64,000 bases of DNA, taken from contig NZ_CP143542.1 of assembly GCF_046237605.1 (NCBI RefSeq), positions 248,001 to 312,000 on the forward strand. Direction: 5' to 3'. Made by a program: the position numbers and the translations under genes. Within the stretch, counting starts at the first letter, position 1. Every line of letters starts with the position of its first letter. The notes under the pieces were generated by a model. The model was not told the origin of the DNA and did not search any database. It worked only from the letters and a program-made list of their open reading frames with translations. The stretch comes from Paraperibacillus marinus. GTDB taxonomy: Bacteria > Bacillota > Bacilli > Bacillales > DSM-1321. Shown in pieces: positions 42,880 to 52,375 of this stretch.

Positions 42880-42922
42880 AGAAAGCGAGTCTAGCTATTT
42901 TGTGTAGGCTCGCTTTCTTTGT
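42880..42922 (+). terminator. Terminator between the coiled-coil gene and the HD-GYP gene
   Basis: AGAAAGCGAG-CTA pairs with TAG-CTCGCTTTCT, then TTTG. The HD-GYP gene begins 15-25 bases later, so it depends on read-through or on a promoter inside this stretch. Confidence 0.75.
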
Positions 42923-42936
42923 AATCAGGAGTAGAG

Positions 42937-43848
42937 GTGACTTGTGTGGCTTTTTCAATTGGAAGAAATGGTACCTGCTTAGAACAAGTAAAAAATGAGC
43001 ACTTTAATATCAGCCTGCTTGCTAGAGGGGATGGATCTGAAATCATGATTCAGACGATAGCAAAAGACAAACTCTTCTATGTTTATCCTAGTGATTCTCC
43101 TTATGTAATGGAGTTCTTCTATATCCTAAAAGGGGAAATGATTTGCGAAATAAATGGCGAAAAAATTAAACTTGGTCCTAACGATTATTACACAGCCACT
43201 AACTTAGAAGAGCCCATTCATTTCACCGCACTAACTGAAGTTGTTTATTTATGGATGATTACAGAACCGACCTTTTTTCAATTAAGTAAAAGTATCACTA
43301 CCCTTAAAGCGACAGTTGATGAGGTAGAAAAAAAAGATCGATATACATATAAACATAGTGAGAGAGTATCCGAATATGCGGTAAAAATAGCTAAGAAATT
43401 AAAATTGCCAAAGGATAGGCTTGAGAACTTATATTTGGCCTCCGTTTTACACGATATTGGAAAAATCAATACTCCTGGGGAGATTTTAAATAAGCCAGGA
43501 AAGCTGACGGATGAGGAGTTTGCTATTATTAAGCGTCATCCACTCGATGGTGCTGAGATGGTGAAGGATCTCTATTATAATGAAATCTATACCATCATCG
43601 TACAGCATCATGAGAGATTAAATGGAAACGGTTACCCTTACCATTTAAAAGGTGACGATATCCTGCTTGAGGCCCGGATCATAGCGGTAAGTGATACCTT
43701 CGATGCAATGACAGAAGACCGATCCTACCGTAAAGCTTTGAATATACAGTTTGCAGTAGATGAGCTAATAAAACTCTCTGATACACATTATGATAGAAGA
43801 GTAGTAGAGGCATTCGTTGAAATTTTAAAAGAAGAAGGACGGATTTAA
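42937..43848 (+). CDS. Cupin/HD-GYP domain protein, putative c-di-GMP phosphodiesterase
   Basis: 303 residues. Residues ~35-110 look like a cupin-type beta barrel (MEFFYILKGEMICEINGEKIKLGPNDYYTA). Residues ~135-300 form an HD-GYP domain: HSERVSEYAVKIA, the metal-binding H172-D173 in VLHDIGK, IIKRHP, and the signature HHERLNGNGYP (224-234), with the GYP triad intact. Members of the family hydrolyse c-di-GMP. GTG 42937 and GTG 42946 are both possible starts, behind CAGGAG and GAGGTG respectively. Its position next to a c-di-GMP riboswitch suggests that it lowers the ligand of that riboswitch. The cupin part may sense a small molecule; unproven. Confidence 0.85.
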   Translation: MTCVAFSIGRNGTCLEQVKNEHFNISLLARGDGSEIMIQTIAKDKLFYVYPSDSPYVMEFFYILKGEMICEINGEKIKLGPNDYYTATNLEEPIHFTALTEVVYLWMITEPTFFQLSKSITTLKATVDEVEKKDRYTYKHSERVSEYAVKIAKKLKLPKDRLENLYLASVLHDIGKINTPGEILNKPGKLTDEEFAIIKRHPLDGAEMVKDLYYNEIYTIIVQHHERLNGNGYPYHLKGDDILLEARIIAVSDTFDAMTEDRSYRKALNIQFAVDELIKLSDTHYDRRVVEAFVEILKEEGRI

Positions 43849-44218
43849 TAGTATATGAGAAGGGCTGTTCTGCAAATGAAGAATCAAGGCGGCGGTTTAT
43901 TGGAAATGAAATAATAATTTTGTCAATGGTGTTAGGTTATCTACTAAAGACGTAATTCTATTCCATTTGGAATTTTATAATAGTTAGTAAGGTAAACGTT
44001 ACTACATTAATGTGTCTGCGATCACTTCTCTAGCCATGTGAGTGTTAACAAGGACACAGTGACAGCTTTTTATTTTTTACTTGCTAACATTTTGTTAACG
44101 CAAACCAGTGAAAAACGATTAATTTCCATGAAAGATATTACAGTAAGAAATTTACAAAACCTTAATTTACCGCACTTTTAACACACAACGTGTAAGATAT
44201 TATATACTCTCACCTTAG
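43849..44218. other. Gene-free end of segment B
   Basis: No credible gene. Near 44090-44100 TGCTAACATTTTGTTAAC repeats the TAACAT/GTTAAC-type words that also flank the other att copies and may be integrase-binding sites. Confidence 0.4.
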
Positions 44219-44235
44219 GGGCGGCATGATGTAAT
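44219..44235. repeat. att-like repeat copy 3 (17 bp)
   Basis: GGGCGGCATGATGTAAT; the first three bases of the 20-mer differ. Boundary between segments B and C. Confidence 0.9.
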
Positions 44236-44285
44236 ATCGCCTAACCCCCTTGATATATGAGGGTTCTATGAAAGTGGAGAGTGGA

Positions 44286-44460
44286 ATGCTAACATTTCTC
44301 TCCTGAAATTAGAGGTTTCTCGTGAGTTCCGTGAACTTATGAGAAACCTCTTTTTTCATTTCTTTCTTAGCTGCGGCATCGTCACAGTGCAAGTCGCTCT
44401 ATTATCTCTTCTGAGCCTGCCTCATTTCAATGGTTTCTTGAAGATCATTCTGCCAATGCG
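44286..44460 (-). pseudogene. Integrase 3'-end remnant after att copy 3
   Basis: The minus strand ends KKEVSHKFTELTRNL-like, within the hairpin AGAGGTTTCTCGTGAGTTC/GAACTTATGAGAAACCTCT (about 44307-44352), followed by weak matches to the copy-1 integrase. It is too degraded to be translated. Confidence 0.7.
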
Positions 44461-44552
44461 CTGTATACCATCCAGTGTGTTACTGGCATACTTTCCCCTT
44501 AAGGTCATTTAAAACATTTTGCTGCCGTTCTCAGCCGGCTGTTTTTACGTCT

Positions 44553-44574
44553 CTAACAAAAATACTTTTGTTAG
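44553..44574. repeat. Short perfect palindrome
   Basis: CTAACAAAA (44553-44561) and TTTTGTTAG (44566-44574) around ATAC, with no T tract. It is operator-like and lies downstream of the broken HxlR gene; its role is unknown. Confidence 0.45.
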
Positions 44575-44695
44575 TTTGTTATACAATCTTTTTTCATATA
44601 AAGTGATCAATCCTTATTCTAGATTGCATTCTCCCCATTGTGACATACTATGAAGGATTGGTACAAACTGCTGCCCAAAGATTTGTTAAAGAATT

Positions 44696-44931
44696 CTACT
44701 CTTGGTGAACCTCTTTATAAACTTCACGATGTATGAGTCCATCATGTTTGAATTCTCTGAGTTGCTTCGTTGGCACCGATTGTGTATTATCTGGTAATAT
44801 GCGCTTTATTTCCCCAAATCTTCTTGTTTCTTCGGAAATATACCATTAAAGCGACAATTTCCACTTCCCGCCAGCCATTTTTGTACGTTGTTTAGTGCGC
44901 AATCAGACGAATACTTATTGCTTTGATTCAT
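44696..44931 (-). pseudogene. HxlR-family regulator remnant
   Basis: The minus strand starts at ATG 44931 behind GGAGGAG and reads SSDCALNNVQKWLAGSG...GIFPKKQEDLGK before a stop. In another frame, right after it, ILPDNTQSVPTKQLREFKHDGLIHREVYKEV matches the HxlR winged-helix core (family pattern TQ-LTKQLRELE-DG-I-R--Y-EVPP). It therefore carries a frameshift and is cut short. Divergent from the exporter at 45063, it was probably its repressor. Confidence 0.75.
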
Positions 44932-45062
44932 ATTTTCTCCTCCACAAAACTATTTATTGCTCTTTAAAGTGTTACTTGTTTAAAATGAGATACTCCAATA
45001 AGATGACTACAGCAGGTTCAGTAAGAAAAATCATTAATAAAGTAAATAAGGGAGATAAAGAG

Positions 45063-46496
45063 ATGAAAGAATACAATACGCGTGCCATCCTGGCGTCGCT
45101 GCTTATCTGCGGTTTTGTCGGCATGTTTAGCGAGACCGCTCTAAATATAGCAATGACTAATTTAATGGAAGTGTTTCAAATTTCAGCCGCAACGGCACAG
45201 TGGTTAACAACCGGTTTCTTGCTGACCCTGGGCATTTTAATGCCGATGAGCGGGCTGCTGCTGCAGATGTTTACAACGAGGCAGCTATTCACAGGCTCGC
45301 TCACTAGCTTAATTCTAGGTACACTCATTGCGGCGCTAGCCTTCAATTTTGAAATGCTGATGTTCGCTCGAGTTTTACAGGCTGCTGGCATGGGATTATT
45401 GCTGCCACTTATGTTCAATACGATTCTTGTTATATACCCGCCGGAAAAGCGGGGGGCGGCGATGGGCTTCGTTGGACTTGTTATCATGTTTGCGCCAGCA
45501 ACCGGCCCGACCATTGGAGGTCTATTAATCGAGTATTTAACATGGCATTATATATTCTGGCTCTCTCTGCCGTTCCTGATTATTGGATTGTTGGTAGGGT
45601 GGAAATATCTAGAAAATGTTACCGATGTCACGAAGCCCCGGATAGACCTGCTGTCTGTTGCATTGTCAACGATTGGCTTTGGAGGAGTTGTCTTCGGTTT
45701 CAGTAAGGCAGGGGAAGGATCTGAAGGCTGGGGCAGTGCAGTCGTGGTTACTTCAATCGTTGTCGGGCTCATAGCACTATTGCTGTTCATATTGAGGCAG
45801 AACGGTATGGGCGATCCAATGATGAATCTGAGCGTTTTGAAGTACCCGATGTACGTCGTTGGGCTGCTGCTGATACTCTCGTGTATGCTGATCATGATGT
45901 CGAGTATGATTATCCTGCCGATGTTTCTGCAGACGGGTGCAGGGCTGTCTGTGTTCACTACTGGACTCATGCTTTTGCCGGGCAGCGCGCTGAACGGTAT
46001 CCTGTCCCCGCGTATGGGGAGCTTGTTCGATAAATATGGGCCAAAATGGCTCGTTATTCCCGGACTCGTGATCGTTTCAGTCATGTTATGGTTCTTTACT
46101 ACCCTATCCCCTGCTTCTTCAGTGGCTTTTATCGTCGCTTTGCATATCGGGCTCATGGTTGGGGTGGGCATGATATGGATGCCTGCTCAAACGAACGGAC
46201 TAAATCAATTACCGCCGGAGTTATACCCGCACGGTACGGCGGTCATGAACACACTGCAGCAGGTCGTAGGTGCAATTGGAACAGCGGTGGCTATCAGTAT
46301 CCTTACTGGCGGTATGGAGAAATACTTGCATGGCTCCTCCGCTTCAGACAAACAGGCTGAAATGGCAAACGCGATGACGGCTGGATCACAAAACGTGTTC
46401 CTGTTTGCGATGATCATAGCACTGATTGCCTTGGTCATAGCGTTCTTCATCCGCCGCGTTGTAGGCAGCCGCGAAGCGATCCATTCGCAACATTGA
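45063..46496 (+). CDS. Multidrug exporter of the DHA2 (EmrB/QacA) family, LmrB-like
   Basis: Proton-driven 14-helix MFS exporter. The 477-residue protein starts NTRAILASLLICGFVGMFSETALNIAM and has the typical QWLTTGFLLTLGILMPMSG helix pair, RVLQAAGMGLLLPLMFN, motif C-like FAPATGPTIGG, and C-terminal helices around HGTAVMNTLQQVVGAIGTAVAISIL. The resemblance is closest to LmrB/Mdr-type Bacillus exporters (lincomycin, puromycin). The frame opens at 44895, but ATG 45063 behind GGGAGA gives the family N-terminus. GC content is higher than its surroundings. With its neighbouring HxlR gene broken, expression may be constitutive (inference). Confidence 0.9.
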   Translation: MKEYNTRAILASLLICGFVGMFSETALNIAMTNLMEVFQISAATAQWLTTGFLLTLGILMPMSGLLLQMFTTRQLFTGSLTSLILGTLIAALAFNFEMLMFARVLQAAGMGLLLPLMFNTILVIYPPEKRGAAMGFVGLVIMFAPATGPTIGGLLIEYLTWHYIFWLSLPFLIIGLLVGWKYLENVTDVTKPRIDLLSVALSTIGFGGVVFGFSKAGEGSEGWGSAVVVTSIVVGLIALLLFILRQNGMGDPMMNLSVLKYPMYVVGLLLILSCMLIMMSSMIILPMFLQTGAGLSVFTTGLMLLPGSALNGILSPRMGSLFDKYGPKWLVIPGLVIVSVMLWFFTTLSPASSVAFIVALHIGLMVGVGMIWMPAQTNGLNQLPPELYPHGTAVMNTLQQVVGAIGTAVAISILTGGMEKYLHGSSASDKQAEMANAMTAGSQNVFLFAMIIALIALVIAFFIRRVVGSREAIHSQH

Positions 46497-46627
46497 TACT
46501 CTTTCACAGAATCCCTATTCAGTATCTACCGTTTACACTAAATGGAATGGGAAATTAGGTGCCGATTTGAATTTTATGAGCCGGCATCATCCGGATTGCT
46601 TATTCTGAAGAATTACCTTAAACATTA

Positions 46628-46668
46628 AAGGGTATTGATCCAAGAAGGATCAATGCTCTTTTTTTTCT
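46628..46668 (+). terminator. Terminator after the exporter gene
   Basis: AAGGGTATTGATCC pairs with GGATCAATGCTCTT around AAGAA, followed by eight T. Confidence 0.85.
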
Positions 46669-46706
46669 TTAGCTAAAAAATCACAGTGTTGTTTATCAAA
46701 GTCTTA

Positions 46707-46792
46707 TATCGCTGTCTCGTAGAAGGTTATGATGTTACCATCGCTTCCCCTTCTGTTAAAGGCTTGCGCACCGTCAGTCATGAATTTATAAA
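46707..46792 (+). pseudogene. Fragment of a DJ-1/PfpI gene, near-copy of 52577-52662
   Basis: 86 bases match the DJ-1/PfpI gene in segment D at a constant offset of 5870 bases with only a few differences, including ATCGCTTCCCCTTCTGTTAA. It breaks off on both sides and cannot be expressed as a protein domain. Confidence 0.85.
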
Positions 46793-46811
46793 GGAAACAC
46801 AAGAGAAGGAA

Positions 46812-47275
46812 AGTATCAGCTGTTGTGGACGCGGTTATTCGAAAACCGATTGACATTCTTCCTAATCGGTATAAAAAGACGATTAAGCACTATCTGCGAA
46901 ACATGGAAGCCAGGTACAGATGGTTGCAATGGATATGAGCCAGTCCTTCAAGGCAGCTGTCCAGTCCTCGCTAGGACGTCCGATTATCATTGCCGACCGG
47001 TTTCACTTCTGCCGATATATTCATTGGGCACTTGATGGAGCAAGGAGACGTTGCCAGCAGTCTTTTAACGATTATGATCGGAAGAAATGTAAACGGATAA
47101 AGCCACGTATTCCATAAATCGAGTACCAAGCTCAATTAAGAGAACGATGGCATTTAGAGCGTTATTTAGAGATGTCTAAGGAGCTCAGAAGAGCCTATGT
47201 ATTAAAAGAAGCATATCAGACTTGGTTTTCACATGCAGAAATAGGGTCCCGTATTAAAATACAATCAATTTAACG
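46812..47275 (+). pseudogene. ISL3-family transposase remnant
   Basis: Several frames give pieces of a DDE transposase: VIRKPIDILPNRYKKTIKHYL, then VAMDMSQSFKAAVQSSLGRPIIIADRFHFCRYIHWALDGARRR (first catalytic Asp in AMDMS, second in IADRFH), then QLRERWHLERYLEMSKELRRAYVLKEAYQTWF. Stops and frame changes at about 46910 and 47115 inactivate it. No terminal inverted repeats were identified, so the element limits are unknown. Confidence 0.8.
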
Positions 47276-47494
47276 AGATTTTTTGCTAGATACGGCCAAT
47301 AAAGGCAGAAGCAGAAAAAAAGCAATTAAGAGCAAGAATGACTTTTTCAGTTTCCAATCATACTAAAAGGCGTATTCCATTGGGATACGTTTATTTGTAT
47401 GGGGCAAAACACTATTTTGAAAAAATCACCAAGCTTGGCTCACCGATCATGAGCTTGTACATATGATGTATAGAAATTAAATACAACAGGTTGT

Positions 47495-48474
47495 GTGATC
47501 AGAATAAAGGTGTGTGTTTTAGGTTTGGGATATATCGGTCTGCCTGCTGCCGACATGTTTGCTGAAGCTTCAACAATACCTGAAAATGCGGAATAAAAGC
47601 GGGAGTGGACCTGCTCATTGCTCATACACCGGAGAGGATAATTCCTGGGAATTTAATTTATGAAATGAGCATGAATGACCGGATTGTCAGAGGAATCAAT
47701 GAACGGTCAAGCAAAATGACAGCTGATTTGTACAGGCGCTTTGTGAAGGGAAATATTCATATTACCGATAGCGTGACAGCGGAAGTGGTCAAGCCCATGG
47801 AAAATACTTTTCGCGAGATTAATATCGCTTACGCCAATGAACTCGCAATGATTGTAGAGAAATTAAAATTTAACCTATGGGAGGCAATCGAACTTGCCAA
47901 CTCCCATCCCAGGGTGAACATTTTGAAGCCAGGTCCTGGAGTAGGCGTACATCGCATCCCTGTGGATCCTTGGTTAATCGTGGAAAAAGCTCCTGTTGAA
48001 TCAAAGCTGATACAAACGGCGAGAAAAGTCAATGATGAAGTATCCGATCGGATCATAAATCATATTGAAATATTGGTAGAAAGTAAGAAAGATCCATTGA
48101 TTTCGCTTCTCGGACTAAGTTTCAAGGGCAATACAGAAGATTATCGTGACAGTCCAAGCCTTGAAATTCTGGATAAGATGTCAAAACGGGGGTATAGAGT
48201 GAAGGCATTTGACCCGTATATAAAACAGTCAATAAACGGAAAAGTAGAATCAATAACAGAGGCACTTAGAGGATCAGATCTCATGGTTCTCCTTACAGAT
48301 CATAGTGTATTTCAAGATATGGAACCTGAAACAGTTTCCAAGCTGCTAAGGACCAAAACTATTTTTGATACTAGAAATTTATTAAGCCATTTAAAATGGG
48401 AGCTTCATTCAGTTAAATATGTAAAGATTGGATCTCCGGAATTAGGAGGGGACTATGGATTCCAAACTGTGTAA
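47495..48474 (+). pseudogene. UDP-sugar (UDP-ManNAc-type) dehydrogenase, deleted and mutated
   Basis: From GTG 47495 the first frame gives IKVCVLGLGYIGLPAADMFAEAS, the NAD-binding start, then stops at 47597. From 47605 another frame continues with LLIAHTPERIIPGNL and runs 289 residues through KPMENTFREINIAYANELA and the C-terminal domain (LLGLSFKGNTEDYRDSPSLEIL). About 100-130 residues between the two parts are missing. In addition the catalytic cysteine is replaced: the family pattern GPGVGGHC reads PGPGVGVHR here. It is therefore inactive as an oxidoreductase even if the long part is made. It overlaps the CotS-like gene by 20 bases. Confidence 0.85.
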
Positions 48475-49450
48475 AGTGATTTCCCGCTATTTTGATTGTG
48501 AAGCAGAAGAATTGATATTACTGAAAGAAAAGCCAGGGAGAAGAAAGGTCTGGATGCTTAAAGCTGATGGTATGAGATATATTCTAAAATGGTTTTCAAA
48601 GAGAATGTGCACATCTCCAACTCCAGTATTAGTACAAGAATGTCTATGGAGTAAAAGGTTAAATGTCCCCTCCGTTATTCGTTCTAAAACGGGTGACTTA
48701 TATGTTGAATTTGAAGATGGTTTTTTTTATGTATCTGAATTTATCAATCATACAAAAGAGCGGCCTGCACTAGAAGAAAGAACAGCCATGCTGCTGAGTT
48801 TGCACAATGTCAAACTTGAAGATAAGTATACCGAGATTAAAGATATGGCGAAAACTAAACGATCATTTCTTGCGAAGTATCAAATGAATATTAATCTGCT
48901 GAAAAAGTGGCATAACCATAGTTCCTTTTTTGCAGGTTTGAGTCACTGTATAAAGGGAGCTGAATTGTCTCTGTCTCTAATTCATTCCTTTGATTTGAAT
49001 GAATATTTTTCTTTTGTCTTAGAGGAAGGACTCTTATACCACGGTGATTTTAATGTATCAAATATACTAACAGGAACCAGCGGCGATAACTATTTAATTG
49101 ATTTTGACAAAACAGCAGTTGGCCCGCAAATCATTGATATCCAAATGTATTATAGAAAACTCTTTTCAAATAATCCGGATGAAATAAAGGATCAAATAGC
49201 TAAATTCTACACGGAATATTTCCAAAAGCGCCCCAAAATTGAAAAATATAAGGCGCTCTACTATTTCGATGCACTCTTCCCCCATAGAATCTGCCTTGTC
49301 CTCTACAAATTGGGAGAGATTTATACAGATACAGGGAATTTGAAAGATATGTTTTCCTCAGCCGCAGCCCATCTCCACCATAATTCCCTGGAGGAACTTC
49401 TAATTTGGGAGAAAGCCAGAGAGCAAAGTGTAAAACAATTTTTCATGTAA
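48455..49450 (+). CDS. CotS-like spore-coat kinase-fold protein
   Basis: 331 residues with an aminoglycoside-phosphotransferase-like kinase fold. The nucleotide-binding lobe includes RKVWMLKADGMRYILKWF, the catalytic loop is LYHGDFNVSNIL, and the metal-binding segment is YLIDFDKTAVGP. It resembles the CotS/YsxE/YutH coat-associated group of Bacillus. AGGAGGGG precedes ATG 48455. The catalytic loop is intact (HGD...N), so it may bind or phosphorylate a substrate, possibly a sugar in the spore coat; the adjacent UDP-sugar dehydrogenase remnant suggests a lost polysaccharide locus. Confidence 0.8.
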   Translation: MDSKLCKVISRYFDCEAEELILLKEKPGRRKVWMLKADGMRYILKWFSKRMCTSPTPVLVQECLWSKRLNVPSVIRSKTGDLYVEFEDGFFYVSEFINHTKERPALEERTAMLLSLHNVKLEDKYTEIKDMAKTKRSFLAKYQMNINLLKKWHNHSSFFAGLSHCIKGAELSLSLIHSFDLNEYFSFVLEEGLLYHGDFNVSNILTGTSGDNYLIDFDKTAVGPQIIDIQMYYRKLFSNNPDEIKDQIAKFYTEYFQKRPKIEKYKALYYFDALFPHRICLVLYKLGEIYTDTGNLKDMFSSAAAHLHHNSLEELLIWEKAREQSVKQFFM

Positions 49451-49511
49451 AGGAGTAGGTGGAAAGAATGTTAGGCGAAAAATAAAATCTAAGTTAAAAG
49501 AAATTCTGGAA

Positions 49512-49805
49512 ATGGAAGGCACAGTTCATCATTCTTTGTTATATGAACTTGTGGAGGAACTGGTTCACTTTCAGGGCAGACTTCCGCTAAATGAAGGGTT
49601 GGTTAGCGCATTTTCCCGACTGTCAGGAAAGCATAAATGGGATTGTTTATATTTTCGCTGGAGGTCTGAAAATGGAGAAACAGAGAATTCTATTTCTGAT
49701 CTGATAAATTTTCCATTAGAAAAGCGACTAAAGGTACTATTGTATCTAATACTGCACCGAAAAAAATATGTGACACTTCATTGTTTTTTCTTGCAATTCG
49801 TTTAA
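49512..49805 (+). CDS. Hypothetical protein, 97 aa
   Basis: A frame following the CotS-like gene by ~60 bases with no clear ribosome-binding site at ATG 49512. The N-terminal part (LLYELVEELVHFQGRLPLNEGLVSAFSRL) looks like real helices; the end is hydrophobic and low in information. It may be the remainder of a longer coat-type gene. No family recognised. Confidence 0.4.
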   Translation: MEGTVHHSLLYELVEELVHFQGRLPLNEGLVSAFSRLSGKHKWDCLYFRWRSENGETENSISDLINFPLEKRLKVLLYLILHRKKYVTLHCFFLQFV

Positions 49806-50474
49806 TCTTAAAATAGATGCTTTCCACTAATTGTACTATCAATGTGGTTTATCCATATTCGGCATTCACCAAGTCCCCGGTGGAGATGGAATCTTAGAGA
49901 AGTGCATTCTTCTCAAAAGTAAGATCCGCACATAGCTACTTACTATGGAAAAGTTAATTAATCCAACTCAACAGCTTTCCCAAAGGCAGTGCTGATTCCT
50001 GGGAAAGCTTGAGAAAGAGATCAACTGCCCTTACGCTTGAAGACAATCTGTTTTAAAAGTTAGCCCTTCTGTGACCTTTCATATAAAGGAATTAATAAAG
50101 AATGGAGTGAAGGGTGACTTAATTGCACCCTTTTTATTTTTAAGTATTTGGTTTGTCAACGAACAGTGTGTTCTAAAGTTTCATTCAAATAAATTTCTGC
50201 TCCTTTTTTTGATGTGACAATATGTATTTTTCTCTTTGCTTTTTATGTATTTTATATATAGCAGTCATTTCAGAATGCCTAAGGATAATTACATCATACT
50301 GCTTGAAAAGGAAAAAGAGCATCCTATTTTTAAGATGCTCTTTCGCGGATAATTTTGTCCGCAATTTTGTCCGCAGAGTTTTTTAAAACTATTTAATCTG
50401 GTTTTTACAAAATAAATGATTGTTTGATGTTTAGCCATTTTTTTAATAATTACGCTATATTTATTAGAATGATG
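49806..50474. other. Gene-free end of segment C
   Basis: A terminator-like hairpin lies at 50110-50138 (AAGGGTG/CACCCTT, T5). A second hairpin lies at 50314-50343 (AAAGAGCATC/GATGCTCTTT). At 50350-50375 AATTTTGTCCGCA occurs twice in tandem. No convincing gene. Confidence 0.45.
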
Positions 50475-50494
50475 AATGGGCGGCATGATGTAAT
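50475..50494. repeat. att-like repeat copy 4
   Basis: AATGGGCGGCATGATGTAAT, identical to the groEL end. Boundary between segments C and D. Confidence 0.92.
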
Positions 50495-50575
50495 ATCGCC
50501 CAACCCCTTGATATATGAGGGTTTTATGAAAGAGGGGAGCGCGATGCAAACATTTTGCTAACATTTCTCTCCTAA

Positions 50576-50870
50576 AATTAGAGGTTTCTCATGAGTTCCG
50601 TGAACTTATGAGAAACCTCTTTTTTCATTTCTTTCTTAGCTGCGGCTCCATAATCTCTTCTTAGCCTGCCTTTGCTTCTGCTAACACGATGTATGTATGT
50701 GAGCAGCCGTTTGCAACAGTAAAGCCAGTTCCGCCTTTTCCATATACTAAGGTATTTCTTTCTCTTCTAATCCTCAATAGTTCTTCTGTTTTTGTTAAGG
50801 TACGCTAATTCTGTTGGGTCATTTTTAATCAGATTATACTAACCTCTCTGCCCAGGGTTCTGTTTGGCCT
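50576..50870 (-). pseudogene. Integrase 3'-end remnant after att copy 4
   Basis: It begins with the hairpin AGAGGTTTCTCATGAGTTC/GAACTTATGAGAAACCTCT and continues in weak, interrupted similarity to the copy-1 integrase (CCATAATCTCTTCT, GCCTGCCTTTGCTTCTGCTA). No reading frame survives. The following ~340 bases up to the next gene hold nothing that I recognise. Confidence 0.7.
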
Positions 50871-51208
50871 TTGTTGTTTGGAATCATGCTCCATTCAGGG
50901 GAGTGCTGGGGCCCACTTTTATTCCCTGAGATTATTAGATGTTTTGGTTAAGAAAAAATAATGAGTTCGCTGGAACAACCTTTCCTCCCATCTCATTCCA
51001 AGCGGAGCAACCAACCAACTTGGTAGCGTGTGGCGGCGAGAGATTATCAAAAAACGGGCAGTTTAGTTATATGTAAGTTGAGCGTGAAATCTTAGTTTGT
51101 TCATGAATTAGTTAGGGAAGTTTAACATTTTTTTGATTTTTGTTTTTTGTCATAACAATAGGGGAAACTGTTACAGTTCTGATTACTAAAGAAAAGGAGA
51201 GAGCACAT

Positions 51209-52375
51209 ATGTACCGCTTTACTATTCCAAGAGATGTTTACTTTGGGGGAGGAGCGCTGGAAGTATTGAAAAGCCTTGAAGGGAAAAAAGCGACCATTGT
51301 TATTGGAGGTCAATCGATTAAAAGGTCCGGTTATTTGGATAAAATCGAATCCCATTTGCGTGAGGCCGGCATAGAAACCCAGCTAATTGAAGGCGTTGAA
51401 AATGATCCATCCATAACAACCGCCCAAAACGGGGGCAAGAAGATGGAAGAATTCCAGCCGGATTGGATCATTGCCGCCGGTGGTGGATCGCCACTTGATG
51501 CAGCAAAGTTAATGTGGATTTTTTACGAAAACCCTGAACTGCCATTTGATCAGATCAAGGCTCCCAACGTACTGCCGGCATTGCGTAAGAAGGCCCGTTT
51601 CATCGCGATTTCAACAACTAGTGGAACAGGCAGCGATGTATCACCATTCTCTGTTATTACAGACTATGATAAGGGAGTTAAGTATCCGGTATTCGGATAT
51701 GAGATCACGCCTGATATAGCAATTATTGATCCTGAGTTGACGTATTCCATGCCTGCTTCTATTGCAGCTTATACGGGAATGGATGCCCTAACACACGGTA
51801 TAGAAGCTTATGTGTCCACTGCGCATAACTCTTTTACTGATCCGTTGGCTATGCAGTCGATCAGGCAGGTGGCAGAAAATATTGAAAAATCTGCTTCCGG
51901 TGATAAAGCGGCAAGAGCAGAAATGCATTATGCACAAGCTATTGCAGGCATGGCCTTTTCAAATGGATTCCTAGGAATTGTTCACAGCCTATCCCATAAG
52001 AGTGGGGCGATTTTTAAAATTCCGCATGGGACAGCTAATGCACTCTATCTCCCGTATGTGATTGATTATAATAGAAAGGCCGACAGTTCAAGGTATGCTG
52101 ACATCGCAAGGATGCTTGGTTTGGATGGCAGCACAGACGATGAATTAATTGATTCATTAACAGAACGGATACGCCGCTTAAACAAATCTTTACATCTTCC
52201 GCTCACTTTAAAGGAATTTGGTGTGGATGAGGCAGAATTTAATAAACATCTGGACCAGATGGCCGAAGGAGCTGTTGAAGACCCGTGTACTCCATCAAAT
52301 CCTAGACAAGTATCAGTAGAGGATATGAAAAAAATCTATATTGCGGCTTACAACGGGGACCAAATCAATTTTTAA
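51209..52375 (+). CDS. Iron-containing alcohol dehydrogenase
   Basis: 388 residues of the group III (Fe-ADH) family. The NAD(P)-binding GGGSPLDAAK and STTSGTGSDVSPF segments are present. Metal ligands lie in AIIDPEL...GMDALTHGIEAYVS and HSLSHKSGAIFKIPHGTANAL (Asp and three His of the family). The frame opens at 51140, but AAAGGAG is spaced 9 bases from ATG 51209, and MYRFTIPRDVYFGGG is the usual beginning. It probably reduces aldehydes or oxidises short alcohols; the substrate cannot be read. It is the first gene of a carbonyl/redox group in segment D. Confidence 0.92.
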   Translation: MYRFTIPRDVYFGGGALEVLKSLEGKKATIVIGGQSIKRSGYLDKIESHLREAGIETQLIEGVENDPSITTAQNGGKKMEEFQPDWIIAAGGGSPLDAAKLMWIFYENPELPFDQIKAPNVLPALRKKARFIAISTTSGTGSDVSPFSVITDYDKGVKYPVFGYEITPDIAIIDPELTYSMPASIAAYTGMDALTHGIEAYVSTAHNSFTDPLAMQSIRQVAENIEKSASGDKAARAEMHYAQAIAGMAFSNGFLGIVHSLSHKSGAIFKIPHGTANALYLPYVIDYNRKADSSRYADIARMLGLDGSTDDELIDSLTERIRRLNKSLHLPLTLKEFGVDEAEFNKHLDQMAEGAVEDPCTPSNPRQVSVEDMKKIYIAAYNGDQINF

